NCBI RefSeq assembly: GCF_001894785.1
Contig: NZ_BCWW01000004.1
Location: 186,001 to 250,000 of the forward strand
DNA from: Rhodococcoides fascians NBRC 12155 = LMG 3623
Lineage (GTDB): Bacteria > Actinomycetota > Actinomycetes > Mycobacteriales > Mycobacteriaceae
Length of the DNA: 64,000 nucleotides
Direction: 5' to 3'
The notes below the pieces were generated by a model. It did no database searches, had not been told where the DNA came from, and saw nothing but the letters and a program-made list of their open reading frames with translations. Below are positions 10,047 through 20,743 of this stretch, piece after piece. Position 1 is the stretch's first letter. Each line of letters opens with the position of its first letter. Made by a program: the position numbers and the translations under genes.

Positions 10047-10880
10047 TCATCGGGCCGACTGCATCGAGGCACCGATGCTCGTCGCCACGGCGATGGTCCG
10101 GGCCGTGCGCACGGCGGCCCACAGCGGCCGGACGAGTTCTTCTCGGGCGGCCGCTGCGGCGGCAGTCGGTGCCTCCGAGGGAGCCGATCCGGCGGCGACG
10201 GTGAGGATGGCCGCGACCCGATCGGCCGATTCGAGCACTCGGAAGGCGCGTTCGGACATCTCGGGGGGATAGCGGTGCCGTGCAGCGTCGGCGATCAGCT
10301 CGGCGATGCGAGTGCGCGGGTCGGCCTCGAGAGTGCGGGTGGGGAGCGATTGCATCTGTGCGAGTGCATCCGCCGCGCCGCGCACGGCCTCGCGCATCTC
10401 GTACTCGGCCTCACCGAGACCTCGATCTCGGTGGGCGTGAGAGGGAACGTCGATCGAATACACGGTCCAGCGCAGCACGTCGGGGCCCTCGACGACGGGT
10501 ACCACCCCGATTCCGGCGGAGCCCGGGGTACCGATCATCACCGCCTGCTCGGCACCGATCGCTGCACGAGAGAATTCTGTCCGGGCCGGCAGTTCGGCCA
10601 CCGCACCCGCTGCGGGCAGCACCAGACGTATCCGTTCCTCCCCGGCTGCGGGTGAGGGTCCTGCGTTCGCGGCGGTTCGGACCGCGGCGAGCGCCCCGGC
10701 GATGCCCTCTGCGTAGCCCGGAAAGCGCAGCCCGTACGTCGTTGCTGCTTCGTTGTCACCGGCACCGACCAGATGCATCGGTGCCCACTCGGACATCGCG
10801 TCGATGACGTCGTCCGGCGAACCGGCACCGGCCAGCCAGGAACCGGCCCACAGGGCAAGACTTGCACTCGGAGAACACAC
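10047..10880 (-). CDS. Conserved hypothetical protein, Rv1486c-like
   Basis: A 277-residue protein of unknown function. It is rich in Ala and Gly, with no signal peptide or clear membrane helix and no motif I can name. A conserved-looking core is VLRWTVYSIDVPSH and the Ala-rich helical C-terminus (VAAILTVAAG, WAAVRTARTIAVAT). The convergent position after hemH is that of Rv1486c in M. tuberculosis. The start taken is GTG at 10880-10878; later starts inside the Ala/Gly-rich N-terminus cannot be excluded. Divergent from the DUF3097 gene, from which it is separated by 67 bases. Confidence 0.7.
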   Translation of the reverse strand: MCSPSASLALWAGSWLAGAGSPDDVIDAMSEWAPMHLVGAGDNEAATTYGLRFPGYAEGIAGALAAVRTAANAGPSPAAGEERIRLVLPAAGAVAELPARTEFSRAAIGAEQAVMIGTPGSAGIGVVPVVEGPDVLRWTVYSIDVPSHAHRDRGLGEAEYEMREAVRGAADALAQMQSLPTRTLEADPRTRIAELIADAARHRYPPEMSERAFRVLESADRVAAILTVAAGSAPSEAPTAAAAAAREELVRPLWAAVRTARTIAVATSIGASMQSAR

Positions 10881-10947
10881 GACTCACGAGCATAGGTCGG
10901 CGTGGCGAACCGTGCTCGGGACGCCGGTATCGCTAGCGTTGGTCGCC

Positions 10948-11763
10948 GTGAACGACATGTACGGCGGAGACATTCTCAAAGGGCACAGTCGCATGCGGAA
11001 GGTTCCGGCACCGGAGGTGCCGGCCGAGCGCGGCATGGTGGTCGAGGACGCAGGTTCGGGTTATTGCGGTGCTGTGGTCGGCTTCGAGCGCACATACGAC
11101 GGAGATTTCGTCCGACTCGAGGACGGCGCCCGAACGACGCGACTGTTCGCCCTGCGCGAGGCCGCATTTCTGATCGACGGCCGCCGGGTGACGCTGGTCC
11201 GCCCGAAGCCCGCGACCGCGGCCAAACCGACCAGATCGGCGTCCGGATCCACCAAGGTCGAGGGCCTGCGAGCCCGGACGGCTCGTGCCAGCCGTATCTG
11301 GGTCGAGGGTGTGCACGACGCGGCCCTGGTGGAAAGCGTGTGGGGACACGACCTTCGAGTGGAGGGCGTGGTCGTCGAACATCTCGAGGGCCTGGACAAT
11401 CTGGGGGAGCGGTTGGCCGATTTCGGCCCCGGCCCGGGCCGTCGCGTCGGGGTCCTGGTCGACCACCTGGTGACCGGGTCCAAGGAATCGAAGATGACCA
11501 GATCGTTGGGCGAACACGTTCTCGTCACCGGCCATCCGTTCATCGACGTGTGGGAGGCCGTCAAGCCGTCGGCGGTCGGCATTGCGGCGTGGCCGAAGAT
11601 TCCGCGCGGTCAGGACTGGAAGACCGGAATCTGTCGAGAGCTGGGCTGGGGAACTCCGCAGGAAGGATGGCGGCGGGTGTACTCGTCGGTGTCGAGCTTC
11701 CGAGATCTGGAGGCTCCACTGATCGGTGCCGTCGAACAGTTGGTCGATTTCGTCACCGAGTAG
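10948..11763 (+). CDS. DUF3097 family protein
   Basis: A 271-residue actinobacterial protein of the DUF3097 family. The start region DMYGGDILKGH, the RIWVEGVHDAALVESVWG stretch in the middle (IWVEGVHDAALVE is the family hallmark and resembles a Toprim-like acidic motif) and VLVDHLVTGSKES are clear. The later segment GHPFIDVWEAVKP also fits. The function is not established; the WVEGVHDA...VDHL arrangement has led to suggestions of a nucleic-acid-related role, which I treat as inference. GTG at 10948 is the chosen start; ATG 10957 is possible. Upstream frame extension to 10753 overlaps the divergent gene and is not coding. Confidence 0.85.
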   Translation: MNDMYGGDILKGHSRMRKVPAPEVPAERGMVVEDAGSGYCGAVVGFERTYDGDFVRLEDGARTTRLFALREAAFLIDGRRVTLVRPKPATAAKPTRSASGSTKVEGLRARTARASRIWVEGVHDAALVESVWGHDLRVEGVVVEHLEGLDNLGERLADFGPGPGRRVGVLVDHLVTGSKESKMTRSLGEHVLVTGHPFIDVWEAVKPSAVGIAAWPKIPRGQDWKTGICRELGWGTPQEGWRRVYSSVSSFRDLEAPLIGAVEQLVDFVTE

Positions 11764-11810
11764 CTGTTACGACCAGCTGATCCGTCGGCGGATGTCCGAT
11801 TCGTGCCAGG

Positions 11811-12251
11811 ATGGAGCTTGTGGCAGCGATCTTGTGGCTCATAGCGGCGGTTGTGCTTGCCGGTGCCGAAGCACTGACGGGGGACTTCTTCCTACTGATG
11901 ATCGCCGGCGGTGCGCTCGGTACCGCCGGGGTGTCGGCGTTGACCGACTTCCCGGTATGGGCAGACGCAATCGTTTTCGGCGTGTTGTCGTTGGCGTTGG
12001 TTCTGGGTCTGCGTCCGATCTTGTTGCGGCGCTTCGCACATCCGCCGGACACCCCGATGGGGGTTGCGGCTCTCACCGGTAAGAGCGCAGTCGTGCTCGA
12101 ACAGGTCACTGCGCACGAAGGCCAGATCAAACTCGGTGGCGAGGTGTGGACCGCGCGTCCGTTGGACGAGACAGAGGTCTACGCCCCCGGTACCACCGTG
12201 ACCGTGATGGAAATCGACGGTGCCACCGCCGTCGTATGGAAGGGACCGTAA
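11811..12251 (+). CDS. NfeD-like membrane protein
   Basis: A 146-residue protein with an N-terminal membrane half (three helices within about 4-65: VAAILWLIAAVVLAGAEAL, LLMIAGGALGTAGVSAL, AIVFGVLSLALVLGL) and a C-terminal OB-fold-like beta domain (GVAALTGKSAVVLEQVTAHEGQIKLGGEVW in part). This is the short NfeD form that partners with SPFH/stomatin proteins at membranes. It is followed at once by such a gene, matching the Rv1487-Rv1488 pair. The ATG at 11811 follows TGCCAGG, a modest ribosome site. Confidence 0.9.
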   Translation: MELVAAILWLIAAVVLAGAEALTGDFFLLMIAGGALGTAGVSALTDFPVWADAIVFGVLSLALVLGLRPILLRRFAHPPDTPMGVAALTGKSAVVLEQVTAHEGQIKLGGEVWTARPLDETEVYAPGTTVTVMEIDGATAVVWKGP

Positions 12252-12256
12252 AGCCA

Positions 12257-13441
12257 GTGGAAGCACTCATAGCACTGGCCGTCATCGTTGCGTTCGTCGC
12301 CGTGTTGATGGCCAAGTCCATCTCGATCGTCCCGCAAGCCGAGGCAGCAGTGATCGAAAGACTCGGTCGGTACACGCGTACCGTGTCCGGTCAGCTCACG
12401 TTCCTCGTCCCGTTCGTCGATCGCATCCGTGCGAAAGTCGATCTGCGAGAACGGGTCGTCTCGTTCCCGCCGCAGCCGGTCATCACCAAGGACAACCTGA
12501 CGGTGTCGATCGACACCGTCGTCTATTTTCAGGTGACCAATCCACAGTCGGCCGTGTACGAGATCAACAACTACATCGTCGGTGTCGAGCAGTTGACCAC
12601 CACCACGCTGCGTAACGTCGTCGGCGGAATGACGTTGGAAGAGACTCTGACGTCCCGTGATTCGATCAACGGTCAGCTCCGAGTGGTGCTGGACGAGGCC
12701 ACCGGTCGGTGGGGTCTTCGAGTCGCCCGCGTCGAGCTCAAGAGCATCGACCCGCCACCCTCGATTCAGGAATCGATGGAGAAGCAGATGAAGGCCGACC
12801 GCGAGAAGCGCGCGACCATTCTCACGGCCGAGGGGCACCGTGAATCGGCGATCAAGACAGCCGAGGGCGACAAGCAGAGTCGAATCCTCGCTGCCGAAGG
12901 CGGTAAGCAGGCGGCCATCCTCACTGCCGAGGGTGAGCGGCAGTCCAGAATTCTGCGGGCTCAGGGTGATCGCGCCGCGAAGTACCTCGAGGCGCAGGGG
13001 CAGGCGAAGGCCATCGAGAAGGTCTTCGGTGCCATCAAGGCGGGTAAGCCCACTCCAGAACTGTTGGCCTACCAGTACATGCAGACGTTGCCTCAGATGG
13101 CGCAGGGCGACGCGAACAAGGTGTGGATGATCCCGAGCGATTTCGGCGACGCTCTCAAAGGGTTCGCCAAGACCCTCGGAGCCCCAGGCGAGGACGGGGT
13201 GTTCCGATACGAGCCCAACGAGTCCGCGGGCAACGAGCCGAAACCCGAGGACGACTCGGACGAGGTTGCGGAGTGGTTCGAGACCAAGACCGATCCGGCT
13301 GTCGCCGAAGCCGTCAAGGCCGCCGAGGCGGTGGCCCGTAAGCCGGTGGACACGTCGTTGGCCGCATCTCCGGAGCTGTCCAAGGGTATGGATATCGGTG
13401 CCCTGTCGGCATCTCCCGAGGCAGAACCGGAAGCGCGCTGA
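12257..13441 (+). CDS. SPFH/stomatin-prohibitin family membrane protein
   Basis: A 394-residue membrane-anchored scaffold protein. An N-terminal hydrophobic helix (about 3-22, ALIALAVIVAFVAVLMA) precedes the SPFH domain (about 25-190: QAEAAVIERLGRYTRTVSG in part, DNLTVSIDTVVYFQV), then a long helical coiled coil containing repeated AEG-x-(K/R)-Q-(A/S) units (about 185-250) typical of QmcA/stomatin proteins, and an acidic disordered tail. It forms a two-gene unit with the NfeD gene. GTG 12257 is preferred; an ATG at 12236 would overlap the NfeD gene and add seven residues. Its stop is back to back with the next, convergent gene (TGATCA). Confidence 0.9.
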   Translation: MEALIALAVIVAFVAVLMAKSISIVPQAEAAVIERLGRYTRTVSGQLTFLVPFVDRIRAKVDLRERVVSFPPQPVITKDNLTVSIDTVVYFQVTNPQSAVYEINNYIVGVEQLTTTTLRNVVGGMTLEETLTSRDSINGQLRVVLDEATGRWGLRVARVELKSIDPPPSIQESMEKQMKADREKRATILTAEGHRESAIKTAEGDKQSRILAAEGGKQAAILTAEGERQSRILRAQGDRAAKYLEAQGQAKAIEKVFGAIKAGKPTPELLAYQYMQTLPQMAQGDANKVWMIPSDFGDALKGFAKTLGAPGEDGVFRYEPNESAGNEPKPEDDSDEVAEWFETKTDPAVAEAVKAAEAVARKPVDTSLAASPELSKGMDIGALSASPEAEPEAR

Positions 13442-13951
13442 TCACGAATTGATCGCGAATCCCACGCCCGCTGCCGCCAGTGCCCACAGAACGCTGGCGA
13501 AGGTGCCGATGATGAACTGTTCGGAGGCGTGGGATTCGCGCAGTTCGGGGTAGCGCGCAAGTCCTTTGACCGCCAGTACGATGGCGATTCCCTCGGGCCA
13601 GCCGGTGAGAATGGATACCGCAACCGCTACACGTTCGAGAATTCCTATCGTCAACCCTCCACGCAGCGGCTCGACCGGCTCGTCGTCGGTCGAGTCGTTC
13701 TGTCGTCTGGCGACGCGAAAGACGCTCGGCACCACGGCAGTGCCGCCGACGGCGGCCACGGCAACGCTCAGGACGACTCCGACTGCATGACCGACGCCGT
13801 GTGCCGGCCCGGCGAGCGTGGCAAGCACAGCGGCTGCGGTGAGCAGAGTCGAGGCAGCCACAGTGGGGACCCACAGCCTGATGCGGTCGCCGGCCGGGAC
13901 GAGGGCGACACCTGCCGTCAGAGCCAGAAGAACGAGGGCGACGACGATCAT
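13442..13951 (-). CDS. Five-helix membrane protein with DUF3307-like C-terminus
   Basis: A 169-residue integral membrane protein with about five helices (near 2-20, 27-47, 52-75, 102-125, 143-166). The C-terminal half, ILERVAVAVSILTGWPEGI then AVKGLARYPEL and SEQFIIGTFASVLWAL, resembles the C-terminal part of DUF3307 proteins (LERxLxxxxL...AKSIxRFxE...EYxLIGTLxS), a family often encoded beside SatD. Its start overlaps the stop of the SatD-like gene as ATGA, so the two are translated together. No function is known; the family name is from memory and the match is by eye. Confidence 0.65.
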   Translation of the reverse strand: MIVVALVLLALTAGVALVPAGDRIRLWVPTVAASTLLTAAAVLATLAGPAHGVGHAVGVVLSVAVAAVGGTAVVPSVFRVARRQNDSTDDEPVEPLRGGLTIGILERVAVAVSILTGWPEGIAIVLAVKGLARYPELRESHASEQFIIGTFASVLWALAAAGVGFAINS

Positions 13952-14547
13952 GACGTGTGACTTCCTGTCGCGTCAGCCGCGTTCAACAACCTCGCGGCAA
14001 GGGTGCGGCCGGCATTTTCGACGTGCCAGCCGGCGACGGAAAGTCGTTGCGACATAGCCTGTTTGCTGATACCGAGCCTTTCGGCCGCGTCGGTCTGCGA
14101 CATTCCCTCTGCCATGAGCGCAACCGCCTCTCGGCCCTGGTCCGAGCGACGAGCGACGAGTATGGCAACCAAGGTCGATGCGGTTTCGGCGTCCTCGGCC
14201 GCTTCCGGCTCGGGTCCGGTGACGGCGAGCGCAGCAGGCGCATTCTTCGCTCTGGTGACGGCGTCTCGGGCAGCCTCGAATGCCTGGCCCCGGCCGGCGC
14301 GCGTCGTGTCGGGTAACGGAAGCTCGACCGAACCGACGCCGATTCCCACGCTCCAATGTGGCGTCGCCACCAGGTCGAGGGCGATCGCGACGACGGTTGC
14401 TGCGTCCTCACAGACGGCCTGGACCTCGTCGCCTGCGGTGCGTTCGAACGGGCGGATCAGATCGAAATCGCGATACCGGTCCAGTAGATCGGGCACGCGA
14501 TCGATGTCACGTCTGCTGCGACGCTGGTCGACGGTCATCACGAACAT
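13948..14547 (-). CDS. SatD-like protein with C-terminal helix-turn-helix
   Basis: A 199-residue soluble protein. The N-terminus (FVMTVDQRRSRR, then TAGDEVQAV with GDEVQ at 39-43) matches the SatD family pattern of an IxGDIxxS-like strand and a GDExQ motif. The C-terminal part (about 150-180: GMSQTDAAERLGISKQAMSQ) is a sigma-region-4-like helix-turn-helix, so it probably binds DNA. SatD was named from an acid-tolerance locus of Streptococcus mutans, but its activity is unknown. The membrane protein gene follows with a 4-base overlap. It lies where Rv1489-Rv1490 would be expected, between the SPFH and TVP38 genes. Confidence 0.65.
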   Translation of the reverse strand: MFVMTVDQRRSRRDIDRVPDLLDRYRDFDLIRPFERTAGDEVQAVCEDAATVVAIALDLVATPHWSVGIGVGSVELPLPDTTRAGRGQAFEAARDAVTRAKNAPAALAVTGPEPEAAEDAETASTLVAILVARRSDQGREAVALMAEGMSQTDAAERLGISKQAMSQRLSVAGWHVENAGRTLAARLLNAADATGSHTS

Positions 14548-14578
14548 GCGACAAGGCTAGAGCGTTGATTTGATCAAG

Positions 14579-15304
14579 TCAAGCTTCCAGGCTTGATTGT
14601 CCCGAATCAAGGTTCTCGCCCTGACGCCTGTTCTCCGGTGCCGATGCGGCCTCACGAGTCCGCGACAAACGCCAGTCGACGAACAACCCGCTCACGCCGA
14701 TCGCAATGCAGATCCCGGACAGCACCAGCAGTACCGGATGGGTCTGCCCGCCGATTGCTCCACCGATCACCACGATCCCGAGGGTGCCGGGCAGCATGCC
14801 GGCGGCAGTGGCCAGAGCGAAGGGGACAAGCCGAACCGCCGACACACCGCAGGCGTAGTTCACCAGAGAGAAAGGCACCGGGGCGATCAATCGCAGAGAG
14901 CCGACCGCGAGCCACCCTCGTCGGCGCAGGCTCTCGTCGACAGAGTCGAGAGCTGAATGCGACATTCGCGCCGCCACGGCTTCTCGCCCGATCGCCCGAA
15001 CCAACAGCAGGGCGAGGACCGCGCTGACCGTAGAGGCGCCGATCGTCACCGCCAGACCGGTGAATGGCCCGAACAGCACTCCGGCGCTCAATGTGAACAG
15101 GGTTCTGGGAATGGGTGCAATGGTCACCAGTGCATGGACGGCGAAGAACACGAGCGGAAACGCAGGACCGACCGAGGTGCCCCACTGGCGCATCTGCTCG
15201 ACACTCGGATGCGGGGCGAACACCGCAACGACAGCCAGGACGACGATCACCGCCAGTAGCGCGATCAGACGAAGGTCGCGCAGGTGCCGGGTCACGAGAG
15301 GCAA
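14579..15304 (-). CDS. TVP38/TMEM64 (DedA-related) family membrane protein
   Basis: A 241-residue membrane protein with about six helices and the SNARE-associated/VTT domain. Key motifs are APIPRTLFTLSAGVLFGPFTG and the later RLIAPVPFSLVNYACG with the GxLPGTLG segment, typical of TVP38 proteins, which are thought to move or scramble lipids. The C-terminal ~30 residues are hydrophilic. It corresponds to Rv1491c, which also stands beside mutA in M. tuberculosis. The start at 15304 gives MPLVTRHLRDLRLIALLAV; the repeat array begins 30 bases upstream in the 290-base divergent gap to mutA. Confidence 0.9.
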   Translation of the reverse strand: MPLVTRHLRDLRLIALLAVIVVLAVVAVFAPHPSVEQMRQWGTSVGPAFPLVFFAVHALVTIAPIPRTLFTLSAGVLFGPFTGLAVTIGASTVSAVLALLLVRAIGREAVAARMSHSALDSVDESLRRRGWLAVGSLRLIAPVPFSLVNYACGVSAVRLVPFALATAAGMLPGTLGIVVIGGAIGGQTHPVLLVLSGICIAIGVSGLFVDWRLSRTREAASAPENRRQGENLDSGQSSLEA

Positions 15305-15334
15305 GAGTACCGGCGTGAGATGACAGAACGGTTC

Positions 15335-15490
15335 GGGAGCGGAGCCTGCGGAGTGACCCAGGGGGCGGGAGCGGAGCCTGCGGAGTGACCGAAAGGGGGC
15401 GGGAGCGGAGCCTGCGGAGTGATCGAAAGGGGGCGGGAGCGGAGCCTGCGGAGTGACCAGACGGTTCGGGAGCGGAGCCTGCGGCGTGGG
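15335..15490. repeat. Tandem array of five copies of a dispersed 24-base repeat
   Basis: Copies of GGGAGCGGAGCCTGCGGAGT followed by GACC start at 15335, 15367, 15401, 15435 and 15468; the period is 32-34 bases. The linkers are 8-10 bases and similar (GAAAGGGGGC in two). Copy five is slightly degenerate. It fills the gap between the divergent TVP38 gene and mutA. The same unit occurs at 3638, 35153 and 52021. Confidence 0.85.
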
Positions 15491-15498
15491 TCACCGAA

Positions 15499-15516
15499 CG
15501 TGAGGTGATCCTCACG
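15499..15516. promoter_or_regulatory. Perfect palindrome upstream of mutA
   Basis: CGTGAGG (15499-15505) and CCTCACG (15510-15516) around TGAT. It lies between the repeat array and the mutA start (15595), about 80 bases upstream, where a regulator of the mutAB-meaB operon would bind. No regulator is identified. No B12 riboswitch elements were seen in this gap. Confidence 0.45.
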
Positions 15517-15594
15517 ATAGCCTGCATGTAGGTGGGGTTAGCATCACTTCAAGTCGGGTGTAGGACTGCCCGCCGAACCGAGGGAGCAGCACAC

Positions 15595-17471
15595 GTGTCC
15601 ATCGCGTCGCACGAAGATGCCGCACGCAGTGCCCACGCGGCCTGGCAGCAGGCGGTGGCCGGGGTCCTGGCCAAGTCTCGCCGGGTCGATGTGGCCGATC
15701 TGCCTGCCGATCCCGAACATCTTCTCGATTCCACGACGTACGACGGAATCACGGTGTCTCCGCTGTACACCGCGTTCGACGAGCGCCCCGAGGGTCCGTT
15801 GCCGGGGCAGTTTCCGTACCTGCGGGGGCGTGATCCGCATCGGGACGTCAACGCGGGCTGGAAGGTGTGCACGCGTCACGGTTCCGACGTTCGTGACGGT
15901 GTGCCCGCGCTGAACGGTCAGATCCTCGATTCGCTCGCCAACGGCACCAGTGCGCTCTGGTTGACGGTGGGGTCGCGTGGGTTGGATCCGTCGGATCTGT
16001 CGGAGGCTCTCCGTGGCGTACTGCTCGAGCTGGCCCCGTTGACGATCGATGCCCGCAGGGATGTTCGCGCGGCAGCGACGGCACTGTTCGACGTTCTCGA
16101 TGCGGCAGAAATCGACGATCGCGCCGCCGTCGACGTCAGACTCGGAGTGGACACTCTCACTGCTGCAGTGGCAGGCACGGAATCCATAGAGATGGCCGAG
16201 GCGCTCGACCTGGCCCGCGCGTGCATCGACCGCGCCGAGTCGATGCGTGCCATCACCGTCGACGGCACCGTGTTCCATAATCTCGGTGCGTCGGATGCGC
16301 AGGAACTGGGTGCGTCGATCGCGGCCGGGCTCGAGTACGTCCGATCGATGACCGAGAACGGTGTGGCCGTCTCGGATGCTTTGCGCCAGATCGAGTTTCG
16401 ATTCGCAGCAACCGACGACCAGTTCCAGACCATCGCCAAGTTTCGCGCTGCTCGCATTCTGTGGGCACGGATTGCGCAGGTGTGCGGTGCGCCCGACGCC
16501 GGTGATGCTCCTCAGCATGCGGTGACGTCGGAAGCGATGATGTCTCAGCGCGATCCGTGGGTGAACATGCTGCGTACCACTCTTGCGTCGTTCGGGGCCG
16601 GAGTGGGTGGTGCGGATTCGGTGACGGTGCTGCCGTTCGACGCGGCACTGAACGGTGGCGCCGCCGGAGTGTCCAAGACGTTCGCTGCCCGTATCGCGAG
16701 AAACACTCAGTTGCTCCTGCTGGAGGAAGCCCATCTGGGTCGGGTTCTGGATCCGGGTTCGGGCTCGTGGTACATCGAGGAACTCACGGCTGCGGTTGCC
16801 GCGACGGCGTGGGAGTTCTTCCGGGGCGTCGAGGCTTCGGGCGGATTCGCTGCAGCAACCGCGGACGGTTCGCTGGTCGCCGACATCGAGAAGACCCGTG
16901 CAGAGCGCGATTCCGACATCGCGCATCGCATCACTCCGCTGACCGGTGTCAACGAGTTTCCCAATCTGGCCGAGGCCCCCCTGACTCCCGAGCAGACGCA
17001 GCCTGCCGGCTCGGCACCCGTGTATCGGTACGGCCGGGCATTCGAGTCGCTCAGAGATCGATCGGATTCTTATCTGGCCCAACATGATTCGCGGCCCCAG
17101 GTGCTACTGGTCCCGTTGGGGACCGTCGCCGAGCACAACGTCCGGACGACCTTCGCGTCCAATCTGTTGGCGTCGGGGGGAATCGAAGCGGTCAACCCCG
17201 GCCCCCTGGGCGTGGACGCTGTCGCCGGTGCTGTCGAAGCGTCGGGAGCCTCGATCGCCGTGGTGTGCGGAACCGACAAGCGCTACGGCGACGAGGCCGC
17301 TACTGCCGTGGACGCTCTGCGTGCAGCAGGGGTCTCGCGGGTTTTGCTCGCCGGCCCGGAAAAGATCTTCGCCGGCGTCGACGGCCCGTCCCGTCCCGAC
17401 GGATTCCTGACCGCCAAGGTCGACGCCGTCGCCGTGCTGACCGAACTTCTCGACACGCTGGGAGCCTCGAA

Positions 17472-17475
<4 letters not shown>
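15595..17475 (+). CDS. mutA: Methylmalonyl-CoA mutase, small (beta) subunit
   Basis: A 626-residue subunit of the adenosylcobalamin-dependent mutase that converts (R)-methylmalonyl-CoA and succinyl-CoA, used in propionate, odd-chain and branched-chain catabolism. The N-terminal TIM-barrel part includes [18 protein letters not shown] (in part), [11 protein letters not shown], and [31 protein letters not shown] (in part). The C-terminal cobalamin-type domain (about 500-626) lacks the DxHxxG motif, as expected for the non-catalytic subunit. GTG 15595 is chosen for AGGGAG about 9 bases upstream and start [10 protein letters not shown]; the frame is open further up but through the palindrome region. 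mutB overlaps by 4 bases (GTGA). Confidence 0.94.
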
Positions 17476-19742
<2,267 letters not shown>

Positions 19743-19744
19743 AT

Positions 19745-20743
19745 ATGAACTCTCCGAACAAGGGCCGCGTCATCGACATCGATGCGGTGGCCGAGTCGGT
19801 CCGAGCGAACGAACGATCCGGCCTCGCGCGGGCGATCACGTTGGTCGAGTCGACCCGCGCGGACCATCGCGACTTGGCGCAGCAGTTGCTCCTCCGGGTA
19901 CTGCCCGACGCCGGCGGATCGCACCGGGTGGGCATCACCGGGGTTCCGGGGGTCGGGAAGTCGACGTTCATCGACGCGCTGGGAATGCGGTTGATCGAAC
20001 AGGGACATCGGGTCGCGGTGCTGGCCGTCGATCCGTCGTCGACGCGGACCGGTGGTTCCATCCTGGGAGACAAAACCCGGATGTCGCGTCTCGCGGTGCA
20101 GGAGAACGCGTACATCAGGCCGTCGCCGACCTCGGGAACGTTGGGCGGAGTCGCACGCGCGACGAGAGAGACCATCGTGTTGCTCGAAGCCGCAGGGTTC
20201 GACGTGATCCTGGTCGAGACCGTGGGCGTGGGCCAGTCCGAGGTGACGGTCGCGAACATGGTCGACTGCTTCACGTTCCTCACGCTTGCGCGTACCGGGG
20301 ATCAGTTGCAGGGCATCAAGAAGGGCGTTCTCGAACTCGCAGATCTGGTGGCCGTCAACAAGGCCGACGGCAAGCACGCGACCGACGCGAAGAACGCGGC
20401 GCGAGAGTTGGCGGGTGCACTGCGGCTGATTTATCCGCACGATGCGATCTGGAAGCCCCCGGTGTTGACGATGAGTGCCATCGAAGGCACCGGCCTCGAC
20501 GAGTACTGGAACACGGTGCTCCGCCACCAGCAGGTGCTCCGTGACGCAGGCGAGTTCGCCGAGAAGCGGCGCAAGCAGCAGGTGGACTGGACGTGGACGA
20601 TGGTCAACGATCAGCTACTGCGTCGGTTGGCTCAGAGCCCGTCGGTGAAGGCAATTCGAGACGACGTGGAATCTCGCGTGCGCGACGGGTCGCTCACGGC
20701 GGCGTTGGCCGCTCAGGAGCTACTCGACGCCTTCGATTCCTGA
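19745..20743 (+). CDS. meaB: Methylmalonyl-CoA mutase-associated GTPase MeaB
   Basis: A 332-residue G3E-class P-loop GTPase (old name ArgK) that loads and protects the adenosylcobalamin of the mutase. It shows P-loop GVPGVGKST, AVDPSST, DKTRMSRLAVQENAYIRPSP (in part), the switch VETVGVGQSEV and NKADG. The C-terminal helical region (RRKQQVDWTWTMVNDQLLRR in part) is the MeaB dimerisation arm. ATG 19745 is two bases after mutB. In M. tuberculosis a mazEF pair (Rv1494-1495) lies between mutB and this gene; it is absent here. The last 24 bases overlap the convergent nucleoside hydrolase gene. Confidence 0.94.
   Translation: MNSPNKGRVIDIDAVAESVRANERSGLARAITLVESTRADHRDLAQQLLLRVLPDAGGSHRVGITGVPGVGKSTFIDALGMRLIEQGHRVAVLAVDPSSTRTGGSILGDKTRMSRLAVQENAYIRPSPTSGTLGGVARATRETIVLLEAAGFDVILVETVGVGQSEVTVANMVDCFTFLTLARTGDQLQGIKKGVLELADLVAVNKADGKHATDAKNAARELAGALRLIYPHDAIWKPPVLTMSAIEGTGLDEYWNTVLRHQQVLRDAGEFAEKRRKQQVDWTWTMVNDQLLRRLAQSPSVKAIRDDVESRVRDGSLTAALAAQELLDAFDS

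Noticed and set aside
14652..15527. 291-residue minus-strand frame through the repeat array
   Set aside because: It is a repeat translated in one frame (SAGSAP and LRRLRS-like motifs) joined to the antisense frame of the TVP38 gene; the real gene starts at 15304.
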